A DNA stretch of 37,076 nucleotides from Pseudomonadota bacterium (GCA_017441205.1 JAFRYG010000069.1:1-37076), one strand, 5' to 3'; positions 25,615-34,707 are shown, counted from the first letter of the stretch. Numbers and translations are program-made. The notes: a model not told the origin generated them from the sequence alone.

Positions 25615-26496
25615 TTATTCCGCTTTCTCCTTCAGCTTAAGAATTTCATCCTTTGAAAGGCCGGTGGCTTTTTGAATGAATGGAATATCCATATTCATCT
25701 GAAGGAGATTGAGCGCTATTTCATTTCGTCCTTCATTTCGTCCTTCATCCCGTCCTGCTTTTCGTTCTTCCAGACCGTACAAACGCGTAATATTCTCTTG
25801 GTCAAATAGTGTTGTCATGATATCCATAATTTCATTCTCCATTTTCTTAATATATTCAGCAAGTATTCCTTCGTCACTGCAAATGCGGAGTGTTTCGCGG
25901 ATGGTTTTCTCAGAATAACCGTACATTTTGAGCTGTTGATTGAAAACCCTGCAGAACATGATGTATTGGTTGATGATGTCCATGTTTCCTTCTTTAAATT
26001 GAATCACATGGACCGTTGCATCCAGATCGCAGTGCTCGCCGTTGGGGAAGAACTCTTTTCGAAGTGAAAGTGTCACTGGCGTATCGTTGTGTTCACAGCT
26101 AAAGATGGCGTATAGCTCAATTTTGGGGCACGAAACTTTGGTATTGCCGTGCAGGAATACATCGCGCTCGCGAAAATAGTCCATGAGGCTTTGGATGGCA
26201 TAAGACATCAATCGTAGCACAATATTGGGCGACCACGAGCTCTGAGCTTCAACGAAAATCATGAGTGTATTCTTGACGAGAATTCCAAGGTCGTTATGCT
26301 CATGCTGTGCAACGACACATTCCCGGGTAATCGTTTCAATGTCGGATTCCGCCACACTCGTATCTTCAGGATGAAGCGTTTGATACAGCTCAAGCTGGTA
26401 TTTCGGAATCGAAAACAGATGCGTGAATACACTGTCTTTCGTATTGCGTTTAGTTTTCTTCGTCGTTTGGTTTGTTATATTGCTTGCCATTGCCAT
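25615..26496 (-). CDS. Rpn-family PD-(D/E)XK nuclease (putative transposase family)
   Basis: 293 residues; GGAGG lies 5 bases before the ATG at 26496. The N-terminal region has the PD-(D/E)XK core of Rpn/YhgA-like recombination-promoting nucleases: KDSVFTHLFSIPKYQLELYQ, the Asp of HNDLGILVKN, and LMIFVEAQSSWSPNIVLRLMSYAIQ with the ExQ pair. The end has the charged repeat AGRDEGRNEGRNE and a helix-turn like LQMNMDIPFIQKATGLSKDEILKLK, typical of this family. Rpn proteins cut DNA and promote RecA-independent recombination in E. coli. It appears intact. It is flanked by repeat clusters on both sides. Confidence 0.88.
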   Translation of the reverse strand: MAMASNITNQTTKKTKRNTKDSVFTHLFSIPKYQLELYQTLHPEDTSVAESDIETITRECVVAQHEHNDLGILVKNTLMIFVEAQSSWSPNIVLRLMSYAIQSLMDYFRERDVFLHGNTKVSCPKIELYAIFSCEHNDTPVTLSLRKEFFPNGEHCDLDATVHVIQFKEGNMDIINQYIMFCRVFNQQLKMYGYSEKTIRETLRICSDEGILAEYIKKMENEIMDIMTTLFDQENITRLYGLEERKAGRDEGRNEGRNEIALNLLQMNMDIPFIQKATGLSKDEILKLKEKAE

Positions 26497-26618
26497 GGCG
26501 ACCTCCCTGGGCTTCTTAAGCCTGCGCAGGTAATTTTAGCAGAATTATTTCATCCTTGCGAGGATGAATTGCTGAGGCAGGATGCGAGCAGGACAAGGCA
26601 GACGCAGCAAATCAGGCA

Positions 26619-26880
26619 GCGAGCCGTATGTGCGCCCCCATGTGATCGCCCCAAGGCGCGCAGGCGCGTAGTAGCGACGTGTCGTGACACGTCGCAAGGC
26701 GAGCTATCCAATGGGAACAAAACCAAGCGAGCCGTATGTGCGCCCCCATGTGGTCGCCCCAAGGCGCGCAGGCGCGCAGTAGCGACGTGTCGTGACACGT
26801 CGCAAGGCGAGCAATCCAATGGGAACAAAACCAAGCGAGCCGTATGAGCGCCCCCATGTGGTCGCCCGCAGGCGAGCTGA
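26619..26880 (+). repeat. 108-bp tandem array (2.4 copies) with GACGT hairpins
   Basis: Copies start at 26619, 26727 and 26835 (partial) and differ at only about three positions between the first two. Each full unit carries the hairpin GCGACGTGTC-GT-GACACGTCGC (26674-26695 and 26782-26803), a GCGCCCCCATGTGGTCGCCC segment, and GGGAACAAAACCAAGCGAGC. Because 108 is a multiple of three and the units lack stops in several frames, long spurious reading frames cross the array. Related units recur at 30.2 kb and 36.8 kb. Confidence 0.9.
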
Positions 26881-27265
26881 ATTGATCCAGGCATGATTAT
26901 ATTGGTTATCAATATATATATTGCCGCCGTCATTCGGATTCTGCACAATATCGACGTCCTTGATATATTCATCCCATTTGTCGGGCATGGACCCGGAATC
27001 GCTGCAGGCACCGCTGTTTCCCATTATGGGGGGCGTTCGGATTTTTCTGAAAATTGTTCAGACGCGCATCGCTGTCGGCCATATTCTGCAGATGGCGCTG
27101 ATGCATGATTTCGTACTTTTTGTTGATTTCTGCAATGGCTTTTTGCGTCTGCATTTGCGCAGCCTGATCGCGGAATTGTATAAAATTCGGAGCAGTATTT
27201 GGGGTATCTTCAGTATGTGATGCCTGTTTGCTGCAGGATGTTATCAAAATGCTGATGGAAAGCAT
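26881..27265 (-). pseudogene. Broken small lipoprotein, frameshifted and truncated by the repeat array
   Basis: From an ATG at 27265 (or TTG at 27286) the frame begins with a short hydrophobic stretch and lipobox (SILITSCSKQ), then a helical Gln-rich part (RDQAAQMQTQKAIAEINKKYE). The frame breaks at six Gs on the plus strand (27028-27033): with five, it joins to GNSGACSDSGSMPDKWDEYIKDVDIVQNPNDGGNIYIDNQYNHAWINS. That ending looks like a complete envelope-protein module, yet it runs straight into the repeat array at about 26880 and loses its own stop. No strong ribosome site. I infer a secreted lipoprotein gene inactivated by an indel and by repeat invasion. Confidence 0.6.
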
Positions 27266-27286
27266 ATGACAGCGAAATAATAACAA

Positions 27287-27646
27287 CTGGGGTTCTGCAT
27301 CGTATATTTTCTCGTATTATATTATTTCTTCCCCATATTTGAAAATATTTATACGGAATCGATATCATGTGCAAGTTGTAAAATGAGTTGTGTGGTGTTA
27401 TTTTTCTTTTTGTAATAATTTGTGTGTAGTGTATGATGTATATGTGTCCGTGCGTTTACAAAATAAAAAGTGAATATTGCTGATAACTCTGTATATAATA
27501 GAAATTGAGTTCGGGGCATAAAGAGGCCTTTGCAGCCAGGTCTGGTTTGGCTTTTTATGCCCGATATCGCGTGAGATCATTAAGCATACGAGGTGCAGCG
27601 TTGCTGGTGTTTGGTTGTCGCTGACCTGATTTCGTTGGAGTGTTTT
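27287..27646 (+). other. AT-rich leader with long inverted repeat upstream of the NlpC/P60-like lipoprotein gene
   Basis: A TATAAT lies at about 27493-27498 without a good -35. GGGCATAAA-GAGGCC (from 27514) pairs with GGCTTTTTATGCCC (to 27562), a nearly perfect 14-bp stem with a 20-base loop, and would lie near the start of the transcript. No gene is seen. Confidence 0.45.
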
Positions 27647-30178
27647 ATGCGAAAACAGATTCTGTTGGTTTTGGGAATATGTGCGGCTGCTATTTATGGA
27701 TGCGAGGACAGTAGTTCAAGTGCATCTCATGAAGAAGATGCATGTAAAACAATGACTTGCAAGGGGGATGAGCATTGTGACGCAGGCAAGTGTCTGTGTG
27801 GCGATAAGGAATGCGGCCAAGACGAATCCTGTGTGAAAGATAAATGCGAAAAAGTTTCCGTCCCTCCCGAAGAGGACCCTTGCAAAGACAAGACGTGCAG
27901 TGAAGGTGAACACTGCGATGCGGGTAAATGCCTTTGCGGTGACAAGGAATGCGGTGATGATGAGAGCTGCGTAGAAAATAAATGCACAAAAAAATCAGAT
28001 CCCCCTGACGATGCCTGTAAAGACAAGACGTGCGCAGAAGGTGAACACTGCGATGCGGGTAAGTGCCTGTGTGGTGATGAGGAATGCAGTGATTATGAGA
28101 CTTGTGAGGATGGAAGTTGCCGATCTCCGTCTGAAAACACCGACCCGGGATGCACGCCGTCCTGCGGTGATGATGAGGTTTGCGAGGATGGAGCCTGCAA
28201 GCCGAATGTTCCGGAAATTAAATGCAATCCAGCCTGTAACTCAGAGTCGCAGTACTGTGACAATGGCGTTTGCAAGACGGTTCCGGGACTGTGCATCTGT
28301 AAAGTCGGTGAGACCTGCAGCGATTCGGGTGATTGTAAGTGCGGCGAGTCAAGATGCAAGGAAGAAGAGTACTGTGAAGATAATACGTGTAAGCCAAAGG
28401 ATCGCTGCGCAGGCATAGAGTGTCCAACAGGACAGACATGTGTCGATGGCAGCTGCAAGCGCGTAACCCTTAGCCCGAGCTCAATGGATGTCATGCTCAG
28501 CTCCGTTTCCGGCAAGCTGGTTGCGACCAGTCCGGACGGTTCGAAATTGGACTGGACGATAACAGTAGGCGAGAATACATCGAATGAGGAGATACCCGAG
28601 GATGAGGACGGGCTCCTAATGAAGTGCAGGAAGAGTGATAAGACTCTGTCAAGAAAATTGAGCGAATGTATTATTAAGAAAGACAACACCGAAACCGTTC
28701 AGTTTGTTGGTTATGCCCGACATCTCAAGACTGTGAAGATCGCAGTTAAAAACAGCAAGGGAGATACAGATGATGCTACACTGACGCTCAAGCCTTATTT
28801 CGATACGGACGGGTTTATCAAGACAGATGACATGGGCTATCGCAATGGTTATTGCCCCGGGGAGAAGTTGACATCGGATAAGTCTAAAATGGGGCAGAAT
28901 GCGTTCTATGATAAGGATTTAGATAACAAAACTTGGAATCTGGGCGGTAAGACAGAATTCGGTGAAAATGAGTACGGCGACCAGATCTTTGATGATAAAG
29001 AGACGGCCGTCATCGATAAAGAGACGGCCGTCATCGATAAAGAGACGGCCGTCATCGACAGTGATATGCATCTCAAATATGTCCATCCCAAAATGTTCAA
29101 AGATAAGGATGGCAAGTTTTATGGTACACGTGCAAGTGTCGTGGCTGCTGCACGATTCTTGATTTTGCAGTTCCCTTATGACATTCCGTACACGTCAAAC
29201 GGGATAACTCATCACGAAAAAATGCTTAGCCATTATTTGTTCACTCAAGATGGGTTAGGTGATGTGACAAAGGTCGATATCCACGGTTTAAATCTGACTT
29301 CGAATGTCTATAATTCCTCAACAAATCATGAGTCTTCCCATATTATTAAAACTGGCGTCATTCCTTGGGGGGCTCCTTACAACACATCGGAGTATCACTA
29401 CAACGGTTTGGAATGTTCGGGATTTGTCACATGGGCATTCCGAAACGGTTATCTCGGTTTGGGAGACTGGAATACCTATATTTTTGCCAAGAAACACGAG
29501 CTGGATGATAAAAAAAAGTGTGAGATTGATGGTAAAATAGAACGGTTTTATAAATGTGAGGAAATTGTTAATAATGTTGGAGCTGAAGATATAAATTATA
29601 ACGATATTGCCAACCAGAATAACAGGTTGCTGTTGGCATACAAAAAAATGGAGCCACTGGATGAAGGTGACTTTATACCGATTAATTATAGTGATTTAGA
29701 AGACAAGGAGAAAGATCTGAATGACATATTTAAGGATGCCAAGGCGGGAGATTTGCTCGTGCGCAATAATTGTTCTAAATTATCGGATAATAAATATGAT
29801 TGCGACAACTATATGTATGGTCATGTCGGCATGATCATCGGCATTAAACGCGGTTCAAAGAAAGAAGTGACATCGGTATATGTTGGTGAAGCAATGAACT
29901 GGAGCGGCAATCAATTGACAAAAATTGAGTCCACGGCGGATTTAAAACATAATAATATATGGATGTGTCAGAAGTCTTGTGTAACCTTCCTCGTTAAAAT
30001 GGATAAGGTATATAATTATTACTCTGCTAAGGGTGATAAAGATAAGATCAAAAATAGCGATTGTCCGGATAAAGACGAACCCACCGGCAATTGTTATGCC
30101 TATACTGAAAACTATAATGATGAGTTTAATAAGGCTCTGGAGACGCGTCAATGGGGGAAGGAACAAATTGGGCAATAA
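27647..30178 (+). CDS. Cys-rich surface lipoprotein with C-terminal NlpC/P60-like hydrolase domain
   Basis: 843 residues from the ATG at 27647 (GGAG upstream). A lipoprotein signal ends in AAIYGC at residue 19. Residues about 35-280 hold Cys-rich repeats of the CKDKTCSEGEHCDAGKCLCGDKEC type. A beta-rich, Ig-like stretch follows (about 285-385). The C-terminal half has an NlpC/P60-type arrangement: GLECSGFVTWAFRNGYL with the nucleophile Cys, then AGDLLVRNNC and YGHVGMIIGI with the catalytic His. Such domains cut peptidoglycan or amide bonds. A long insert separates Cys and His parts. Three exact 21-base repeats sit in the frame before the domain. I infer a surface-anchored cell-wall or amidase-like enzyme; its target is unknown. 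Confidence 0.78.
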   Translation: MRKQILLVLGICAAAIYGCEDSSSSASHEEDACKTMTCKGDEHCDAGKCLCGDKECGQDESCVKDKCEKVSVPPEEDPCKDKTCSEGEHCDAGKCLCGDKECGDDESCVENKCTKKSDPPDDACKDKTCAEGEHCDAGKCLCGDEECSDYETCEDGSCRSPSENTDPGCTPSCGDDEVCEDGACKPNVPEIKCNPACNSESQYCDNGVCKTVPGLCICKVGETCSDSGDCKCGESRCKEEEYCEDNTCKPKDRCAGIECPTGQTCVDGSCKRVTLSPSSMDVMLSSVSGKLVATSPDGSKLDWTITVGENTSNEEIPEDEDGLLMKCRKSDKTLSRKLSECIIKKDNTETVQFVGYARHLKTVKIAVKNSKGDTDDATLTLKPYFDTDGFIKTDDMGYRNGYCPGEKLTSDKSKMGQNAFYDKDLDNKTWNLGGKTEFGENEYGDQIFDDKETAVIDKETAVIDKETAVIDSDMHLKYVHPKMFKDKDGKFYGTRASVVAAARFLILQFPYDIPYTSNGITHHEKMLSHYLFTQDGLGDVTKVDIHGLNLTSNVYNSSTNHESSHIIKTGVIPWGAPYNTSEYHYNGLECSGFVTWAFRNGYLGLGDWNTYIFAKKHELDDKKKCEIDGKIERFYKCEEIVNNVGAEDINYNDIANQNNRLLLAYKKMEPLDEGDFIPINYSDLEDKEKDLNDIFKDAKAGDLLVRNNCSKLSDNKYDCDNYMYGHVGMIIGIKRGSKKEVTSVYVGEAMNWSGNQLTKIESTADLKHNNIWMCQKSCVTFLVKMDKVYNYYSAKGDKDKIKNSDCPDKDEPTGNCYAYTENYNDEFNKALETRQWGKEQIGQ
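28994..29056 (+). repeat. Three perfect 21-bp tandem repeats inside the lipoprotein gene
   Basis: The 21-base unit is repeated three times without a difference and encodes DKETAVI three times at about residues 450-470. Identical synonymous positions indicate recent slippage expansion. Confidence 0.95.
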
Positions 30179-30198
30179 ATGATGCTGATATAAAACAT

Positions 30199-30401
30199 GC
30201 GCGCAGTATTGCCGTCAGGCAATAGGCGCGCAGGCGAACCGCAGCGACGTATCGTGACACGTCGCAAGGCGAGCAATCCTCTGGGAACAAAAAAGCGAGC
30301 TGTAGGGGCGACCCCATGTGGCCACATGTGGTCGCCCCAAAGCGAGCAGAGACGTTTCGTGAAACGTCTCTCGCAAGCCGTATTGCCGTCAGGCAGTAGG
30401 C
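30199..30401 (+). repeat. Mosaic repeat: two bulged-C palindromes (copies 10-11), two GACGT hairpins and a 16-bp palindrome
   Basis: 30199-30231 and 30377-30401 have the TAT/ATA-C core on the minus strand (the second with TAC for TAT). 30244-30265 is GCGACGTATC-GT-GACACGTCGC with one mismatch. 30348-30371 is AGAGACGTTTC-GT-GAAACGTCTCT, a version with paired changes on both arms. 30305-30338 is a 16-bp-arm palindrome with one mismatch around GGGGCGACC and GGTCGCCCC. The block sits between convergent lipoprotein genes. Confidence 0.85.
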
Positions 30402-30414
30402 GCGCAATCAAAAT

Positions 30415-33372
30415 TTATCCCTCCGGGCTTAACGGACGGCATTTGCCGACTTCATCCTCATTTTCGCCATAATCTGCTAAATCATGACATGGATATTCGT
30501 CAATACACTGGCCTTTATAACAAGCCTCGCCGTATTTGCACGTATTATGAATACATTGACAGCCTTCTTTTTGAATACAAACGGGAACTGCTTGGTGATC
30601 GACGTCTCGATCCGAAAAATATAAAGCAGTTGCTGTCAGACAATCGCGAATAAAATATTGTGAAGAATCGATTTCGGGATCAGGCTTGCAGCCATTATAC
30701 CATGGTGCGTCGCCGTATTCGCAGTCGTATGATATATAGTTATTTTCACCAATGATGCGCTTTTTATCCGATACACAGCTTTTCATCGAAATATATTGTT
30801 CATCGTTATAACAATAATCGCGATATTCGATTTCACTTTCTCCGCACTTGCAGCCATTTGGCTGCGCGCATTGCCTTAATTTATCGCTGACGAGATAACC
30901 GTCTTTGGCTTCGAAGGGTTTGTCCGTCAAGGGATCGATGCAGCCATGATCGGTACATATCCCCGAAGGCGGACATAATTTTTGATGACACAGACAACCA
31001 CGAACATGTTCACACGATTCCATGTCCGACATCTCGATATCATCGACAAAATGATAATCATGAACGTTGTATGCGGGACAGATCACGCCTTCATTGAGCT
31101 TGTGGCCAAAACAAAGATGAGATTCCGATTTTTGCGCAATGACTGCGTTATAAACCCACTCCCCGTTAATGCAGGACTCTTCCGCCCAATTATCTCGATT
31201 GACAGAACCGCAATAGGCCTCTCCATTGAAACAGTGTGCGCCATCCGGAAGGGGGTTGCCATGACAAAGACATGGTCTGTCTTTGAGTGCACACTTCCAT
31301 TGGCCGTTTTCACATCGATAATCATCCCATACAAGGAGGGATTCACCGCCGCATATTGCATATTCTTCTTCCAGGTTGTAAGCCCATCCGCATCGTGTGC
31401 CTTCAGGAAGGTGTTTTCCTTTACATAAACAAGGCTTGTCTTCTAAAGCACACTTCCATTGGCCGTTTTCACATCGATAATCATCCCAGTTCTGGCGTTC
31501 TTCATCCCCGCATTTGGCATATTCACCAAAGACAACTTTTCCGCCCTGCCAGTAATGATACGATGCACAGCTTGCACCGGCAGGCAGGGTTTTGTTCCTG
31601 CAATGACGCTGACCTTCTTCGGCTTTGACAACCCATGCCTTGTCAATACAGTCGTGCTCGGATGCCGTCTGTGCAGTAAAACATCCATGCGTGGTCGAAC
31701 CGCAGCATTGATAATCATTGCCTTCCCAATGCATACAGTTGGCACCGGGACGAAGATCCTTGCCGCCGCAAAGACAATTATCTGATGCGCAGATCCAATT
31801 TCGTTCATTTTCATTACACTCATAACCTGTTACATCCGATATCTTTTCATTATCATAACAATAAATCTTATCTTCTTTGCAATGGGCATTCTTAGGAAGT
31901 GGTTTGTCGCCGCATAAACATGATTCGTTTTCACAGACCCACTGATCATTTTTATAAATATAATTTTTGGTATTCTTTGGGGCTCGATGAAATGTACCGT
32001 CAAAATTGTTTGGAAGAGCCGTGATATACTCTGTGCCATCCATGTTTCCATGACAGATTGTATTTGGCGGCAATTTCTCACCATTACAAAGACATTCATT
32101 GGGTGCGCTGCATGACCAGTATTGAATATAAGGATATGATTCTTCTTTTGCAATATGATAATGTTCTGCGTCTTTGGGTTGATAGCTGAATATCGGGTAG
32201 TCTGTGGCACATGTACTGGCAAAAAACCGGTCTACATCTGTGATCTCATCTGAATCGAAATATTCATCAGCGATACGCAGTGCACATTTTCCGTTGATGC
32301 AGGATGTATCATTTGGACATGTCTTGTCGCCGCATTTGCAGCCTTCTTCGTTCTGGCAGGTCCATAAACGGATGTCAAAGCCATGACAGTCCCCTATCGT
32401 GGGGGTCCGGAGTTCATATCCATCCTGATTTTCTGGCAGTATTTCTGACGGACATCGCCTGGGACAAAGATATCGAATCAAATGTTCGGGGGTATCACTC
32501 GTTCCGCAAATATCATATTCATCTTCAAATTCGCAGTCACCAAATCCGTTTCTGATTTCACCTGCAAAATAACAGTTGCCATAAGCGCAAATTTGGTTCT
32601 TTCCGCATTGATTCTTTCCGCATTTGCAATCACCGTTTTCGCATAAAGAGACTTCAGGGATATCTGCATTGGCATAATCGCAGCCGTGACCGTTTCGACA
32701 CATTTCGCCCGGAGAACATTTCACTTCATTGGAGCTGTTCCATCTATCCTCTCCAGCGCATCCATCGCATCCGTCTGGCGATACACAGACCCAGCCTTTG
32801 TTTGTACAGGTGTGATCTTTCAGTTTGTATAAGCCAATGCCTTCACCGCCGCAATAGGCAGTCATCTCCCGAACGCGAATGCCCTTGGGGATGGTGTAGG
32901 TTTTGTCTGCCTCATAGGTACAGGTTTCGCTCTGACATTCCCAATAATCGTAACTATCGTTTTTGACAGTTCCTTCTTTGGGTGTCGGTGCAAGATAGAT
33001 ATTCATTTCGAATTTTGTCTTGCACTGGTTGTCCCTACAGATTTCACCAAATTGACAAACGGTTTCACCGCACTGCGGGTGGTCCTCGTCTGCAATTTGT
33101 GCAATAGGGGGCTGGCTTTCCGATGGTGCAGGCTGAACATCCGGGGCTGCGGGCGGATTATCCGCAGGGACAGCCGCTTCGCATCGATTGTCTTTGCATA
33201 TCTCACCATCTTTACAATTGGTGTCTCCACATGGCGCGGGCTTATCGTCTGCATTCTGAACGACCTGTTCCTGGTTGGCCGGTGGTTCTGATGCGGTGGG
33301 GTTGGGCTTGGTTTTGCACGAACACAGAGTGGCTGCAACCATACAAAATAGGATAATCTGTTTATTTGGCAT
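30415..33372 (-). CDS. Large Cys-rich repeat lipoprotein
   Basis: 985 residues with a lipoprotein signal (IILFCMVAATLCSC, Cys at 19). The mature part starts with a Pro/Ala/Glu-rich spacer, then CGDTNCKDGEICKDNRC and CGETVCQFGEICRDNQC modules, then many units built on C-x-CG-x(3-4)-LPxxAxC, each followed by a WxC or WVC segment (for example NGQWKCALEDKPCLCKGKHLPEGTRC). No enzyme domain is seen. By analogy with the neighbouring lipoprotein it is probably exposed on the cell surface and stabilised by many disulfides. The ribosome site is weak. The stop lies 14 bases from a repeat mosaic. A 53-codon internal duplication is described separately. The ATPase gene upstream ends 52 bases away. Confidence 0.78.
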   Translation of the reverse strand: MPNKQIILFCMVAATLCSCKTKPNPTASEPPANQEQVVQNADDKPAPCGDTNCKDGEICKDNRCEAAVPADNPPAAPDVQPAPSESQPPIAQIADEDHPQCGETVCQFGEICRDNQCKTKFEMNIYLAPTPKEGTVKNDSYDYWECQSETCTYEADKTYTIPKGIRVREMTAYCGGEGIGLYKLKDHTCTNKGWVCVSPDGCDGCAGEDRWNSSNEVKCSPGEMCRNGHGCDYANADIPEVSLCENGDCKCGKNQCGKNQICAYGNCYFAGEIRNGFGDCEFEDEYDICGTSDTPEHLIRYLCPRRCPSEILPENQDGYELRTPTIGDCHGFDIRLWTCQNEEGCKCGDKTCPNDTSCINGKCALRIADEYFDSDEITDVDRFFASTCATDYPIFSYQPKDAEHYHIAKEESYPYIQYWSCSAPNECLCNGEKLPPNTICHGNMDGTEYITALPNNFDGTFHRAPKNTKNYIYKNDQWVCENESCLCGDKPLPKNAHCKEDKIYCYDNEKISDVTGYECNENERNWICASDNCLCGGKDLRPGANCMHWEGNDYQCCGSTTHGCFTAQTASEHDCIDKAWVVKAEEGQRHCRNKTLPAGASCASYHYWQGGKVVFGEYAKCGDEERQNWDDYRCENGQWKCALEDKPCLCKGKHLPEGTRCGWAYNLEEEYAICGGESLLVWDDYRCENGQWKCALKDRPCLCHGNPLPDGAHCFNGEAYCGSVNRDNWAEESCINGEWVYNAVIAQKSESHLCFGHKLNEGVICPAYNVHDYHFVDDIEMSDMESCEHVRGCLCHQKLCPPSGICTDHGCIDPLTDKPFEAKDGYLVSDKLRQCAQPNGCKCGESEIEYRDYCYNDEQYISMKSCVSDKKRIIGENNYISYDCEYGDAPWYNGCKPDPEIDSSQYFIRDCLTATALYFSDRDVDHQAVPVCIQKEGCQCIHNTCKYGEACYKGQCIDEYPCHDLADYGENEDEVGKCRPLSPEG
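31289..31488 (-). repeat. Intragenic direct repeat, 53-codon spacing
   Basis: A 41-base sequence occurs identically at 31289-31329 and 31448-31488, 159 bases (53 codons) apart and in frame. It encodes WDDYRCENGQWKC in both. Flanking bases are similar but diverged, indicating a module duplication with later conversion or selection on this part. Confidence 0.9.
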
Positions 33373-33424
33373 ATATGTTTCTTTGAGGTTTGACTAAACA
33401 AAACCAGACTTGTTGTAGATTATA

Positions 33425-34657
33425 TCATGATTCTAATTTGAACGAAAGACACCATTGATGTACGGGGATGATTTGTATGTAGCCCTCCGGAATATCCAAT
33501 GTGTCTTTTTCGTTCATGGTTAATATGATTCCTGCCGATAGCTTGAGTTCGCGCATAGCCTCGCTCAACCCGCGGATTTCACGATCGAAATTTTCAGAGG
33601 TGATCTCGTAACAAACCTGAATGGCTTCCTTCGGGTGATTATTAATATCTGTAATAATAAAATCACATTCTCCTGAATTGTGATAGTAATAGATATGATT
33701 GGCATACTTTTGACGAAGACATATATAAACCATATTTTCCAGCAGTCGTCCAGAATCTTCGGTTTGCGATACGGTCATTGCCGTGATAAATCCATTATCG
33801 ATGGCATAGACCTTTTTGGGGTTTCGGGTCGTTGCTTTTAATGAACAGCTATATTGGCCTATAATATCAATCAGATATGCATCTCGCATGTACCCAATAT
33901 ATTCCAATATGGTACTGACAGCTTTTAATCTCAGCGTTTTAGCCAGACTGGTTGCAGAAAACAATTTGGTGGTGTTTGTGAGCAGATAGACGGCAAGCTG
34001 CCGTAGACTGGAAACGTCACGTATGCCTCTTCGAACGGCAATATCCCGCATTAAAATATCATCGATCAACGATTGAATAACTTGAATATTTCGTGTTCTT
34101 AAGTATTCCGGCATCCCTCCCTGCTCCAGATATTCTCTTAATGACTTAGCCGAAGCACTTGTCTGCATATATTGTAAATATTCTGGATAGGAAAAAGGAA
34201 ATAGTTCAAAATTCAGATACCGACCGGTCAGATGTGTACCAAGTTCAACGCTTAATAATGATGCATTGGACCCAGTGATATATATTAAGTGCGATTCTCT
34301 CAGTAATTGATGAATGAATACTTCCCAACCGGAGACTAACTGTATTTCATCAAAAAAGAGCACCTGAATATCACTGTCCACAGTGATTTCATGCAGGCGG
34401 ACAAAATCCGACTTGTCAAAACTGCTCAGACGAATGTCATCAAAATTGAGATAGACCGATTTTCTCTCCTTGTTTTTATGCATTATTTGTCGCATCATCG
34501 TGCTTTTGCCGCATCGACGGATGCCTGTGATGATATGCGCAAATCCGGATGTAACGCTTAAAGAAAGAATATTGCGCTCAATCTCTTTGGCGTCCTCCTG
34601 CATCATCTCTTTTGCTTGTTTTTGAATTATTTGTTCGAGATCTAATCGTCTTATCAT
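33425..34657 (-). CDS. DUF4143-family P-loop ATPase (AAA_14) 1
   Basis: 410 residues from the ATG at 34657, with GGGAGGAG upstream. The AAA_14 ATPase part has GIRRCGKSTMM (Walker A) near residue 45, VLFFDEIQLVSGWE (Walker B) near 100 and ITGSNASLL. The C-terminal DUF4143 part has KKVYAIDNGFITA, RLLENMVYICLRQK and the nuclease-like ECDFII...EAIQVCYE pattern of PD-(D/E)XK folds. These proteins are common and often variable in host-associated bacteria; their cellular role is not settled, though links to DNA or toxin-antitoxin-like behaviour have been proposed. It has its own consensus promoter with TCGAA repeats upstream. It differs strongly from the second copy at 35.3 kb. Confidence 0.9.
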   Translation of the reverse strand: MIRRLDLEQIIQKQAKEMMQEDAKEIERNILSLSVTSGFAHIITGIRRCGKSTMMRQIMHKNKERKSVYLNFDDIRLSSFDKSDFVRLHEITVDSDIQVLFFDEIQLVSGWEVFIHQLLRESHLIYITGSNASLLSVELGTHLTGRYLNFELFPFSYPEYLQYMQTSASAKSLREYLEQGGMPEYLRTRNIQVIQSLIDDILMRDIAVRRGIRDVSSLRQLAVYLLTNTTKLFSATSLAKTLRLKAVSTILEYIGYMRDAYLIDIIGQYSCSLKATTRNPKKVYAIDNGFITAMTVSQTEDSGRLLENMVYICLRQKYANHIYYYHNSGECDFIITDINNHPKEAIQVCYEITSENFDREIRGLSEAMRELKLSAGIILTMNEKDTLDIPEGYIQIIPVHQWCLSFKLES

Positions 34658-34678
34658 GGCATCTCCTCCCGAACAATT

Positions 34679-34707
34679 GATTTATCAGTTTTATTTGATA
34701 CTGTCAA
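34679..34707 (-). promoter_or_regulatory. Sigma70-like promoter of DUF4143 ATPase 1
   Basis: On the minus strand TTGACA (34702-34707) and TAAATC (34679-34684) are separated by 17 bases, close to the ribosome site, giving a short leader. Confidence 0.55.

Noticed and set aside
26619..26880. Possible CRISPR array
   Set aside because: Units are near-identical over the full 108 bp with no unique spacers, and no cas genes are present.
26550..27011. Frames of 70-150 codons across the 26.6 kb array, and similar frames at 25232-25441 and 30126-30411
   Set aside because: They are open because the repeat unit is a multiple of three and GC-rich; the same peptide repeats with the DNA unit and shows no start signal.
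27398..27580. 60-codon minus-strand frame in the AT-rich leader
   Set aside because: No start signal; lies over the likely promoter and hairpin of the downstream gene.
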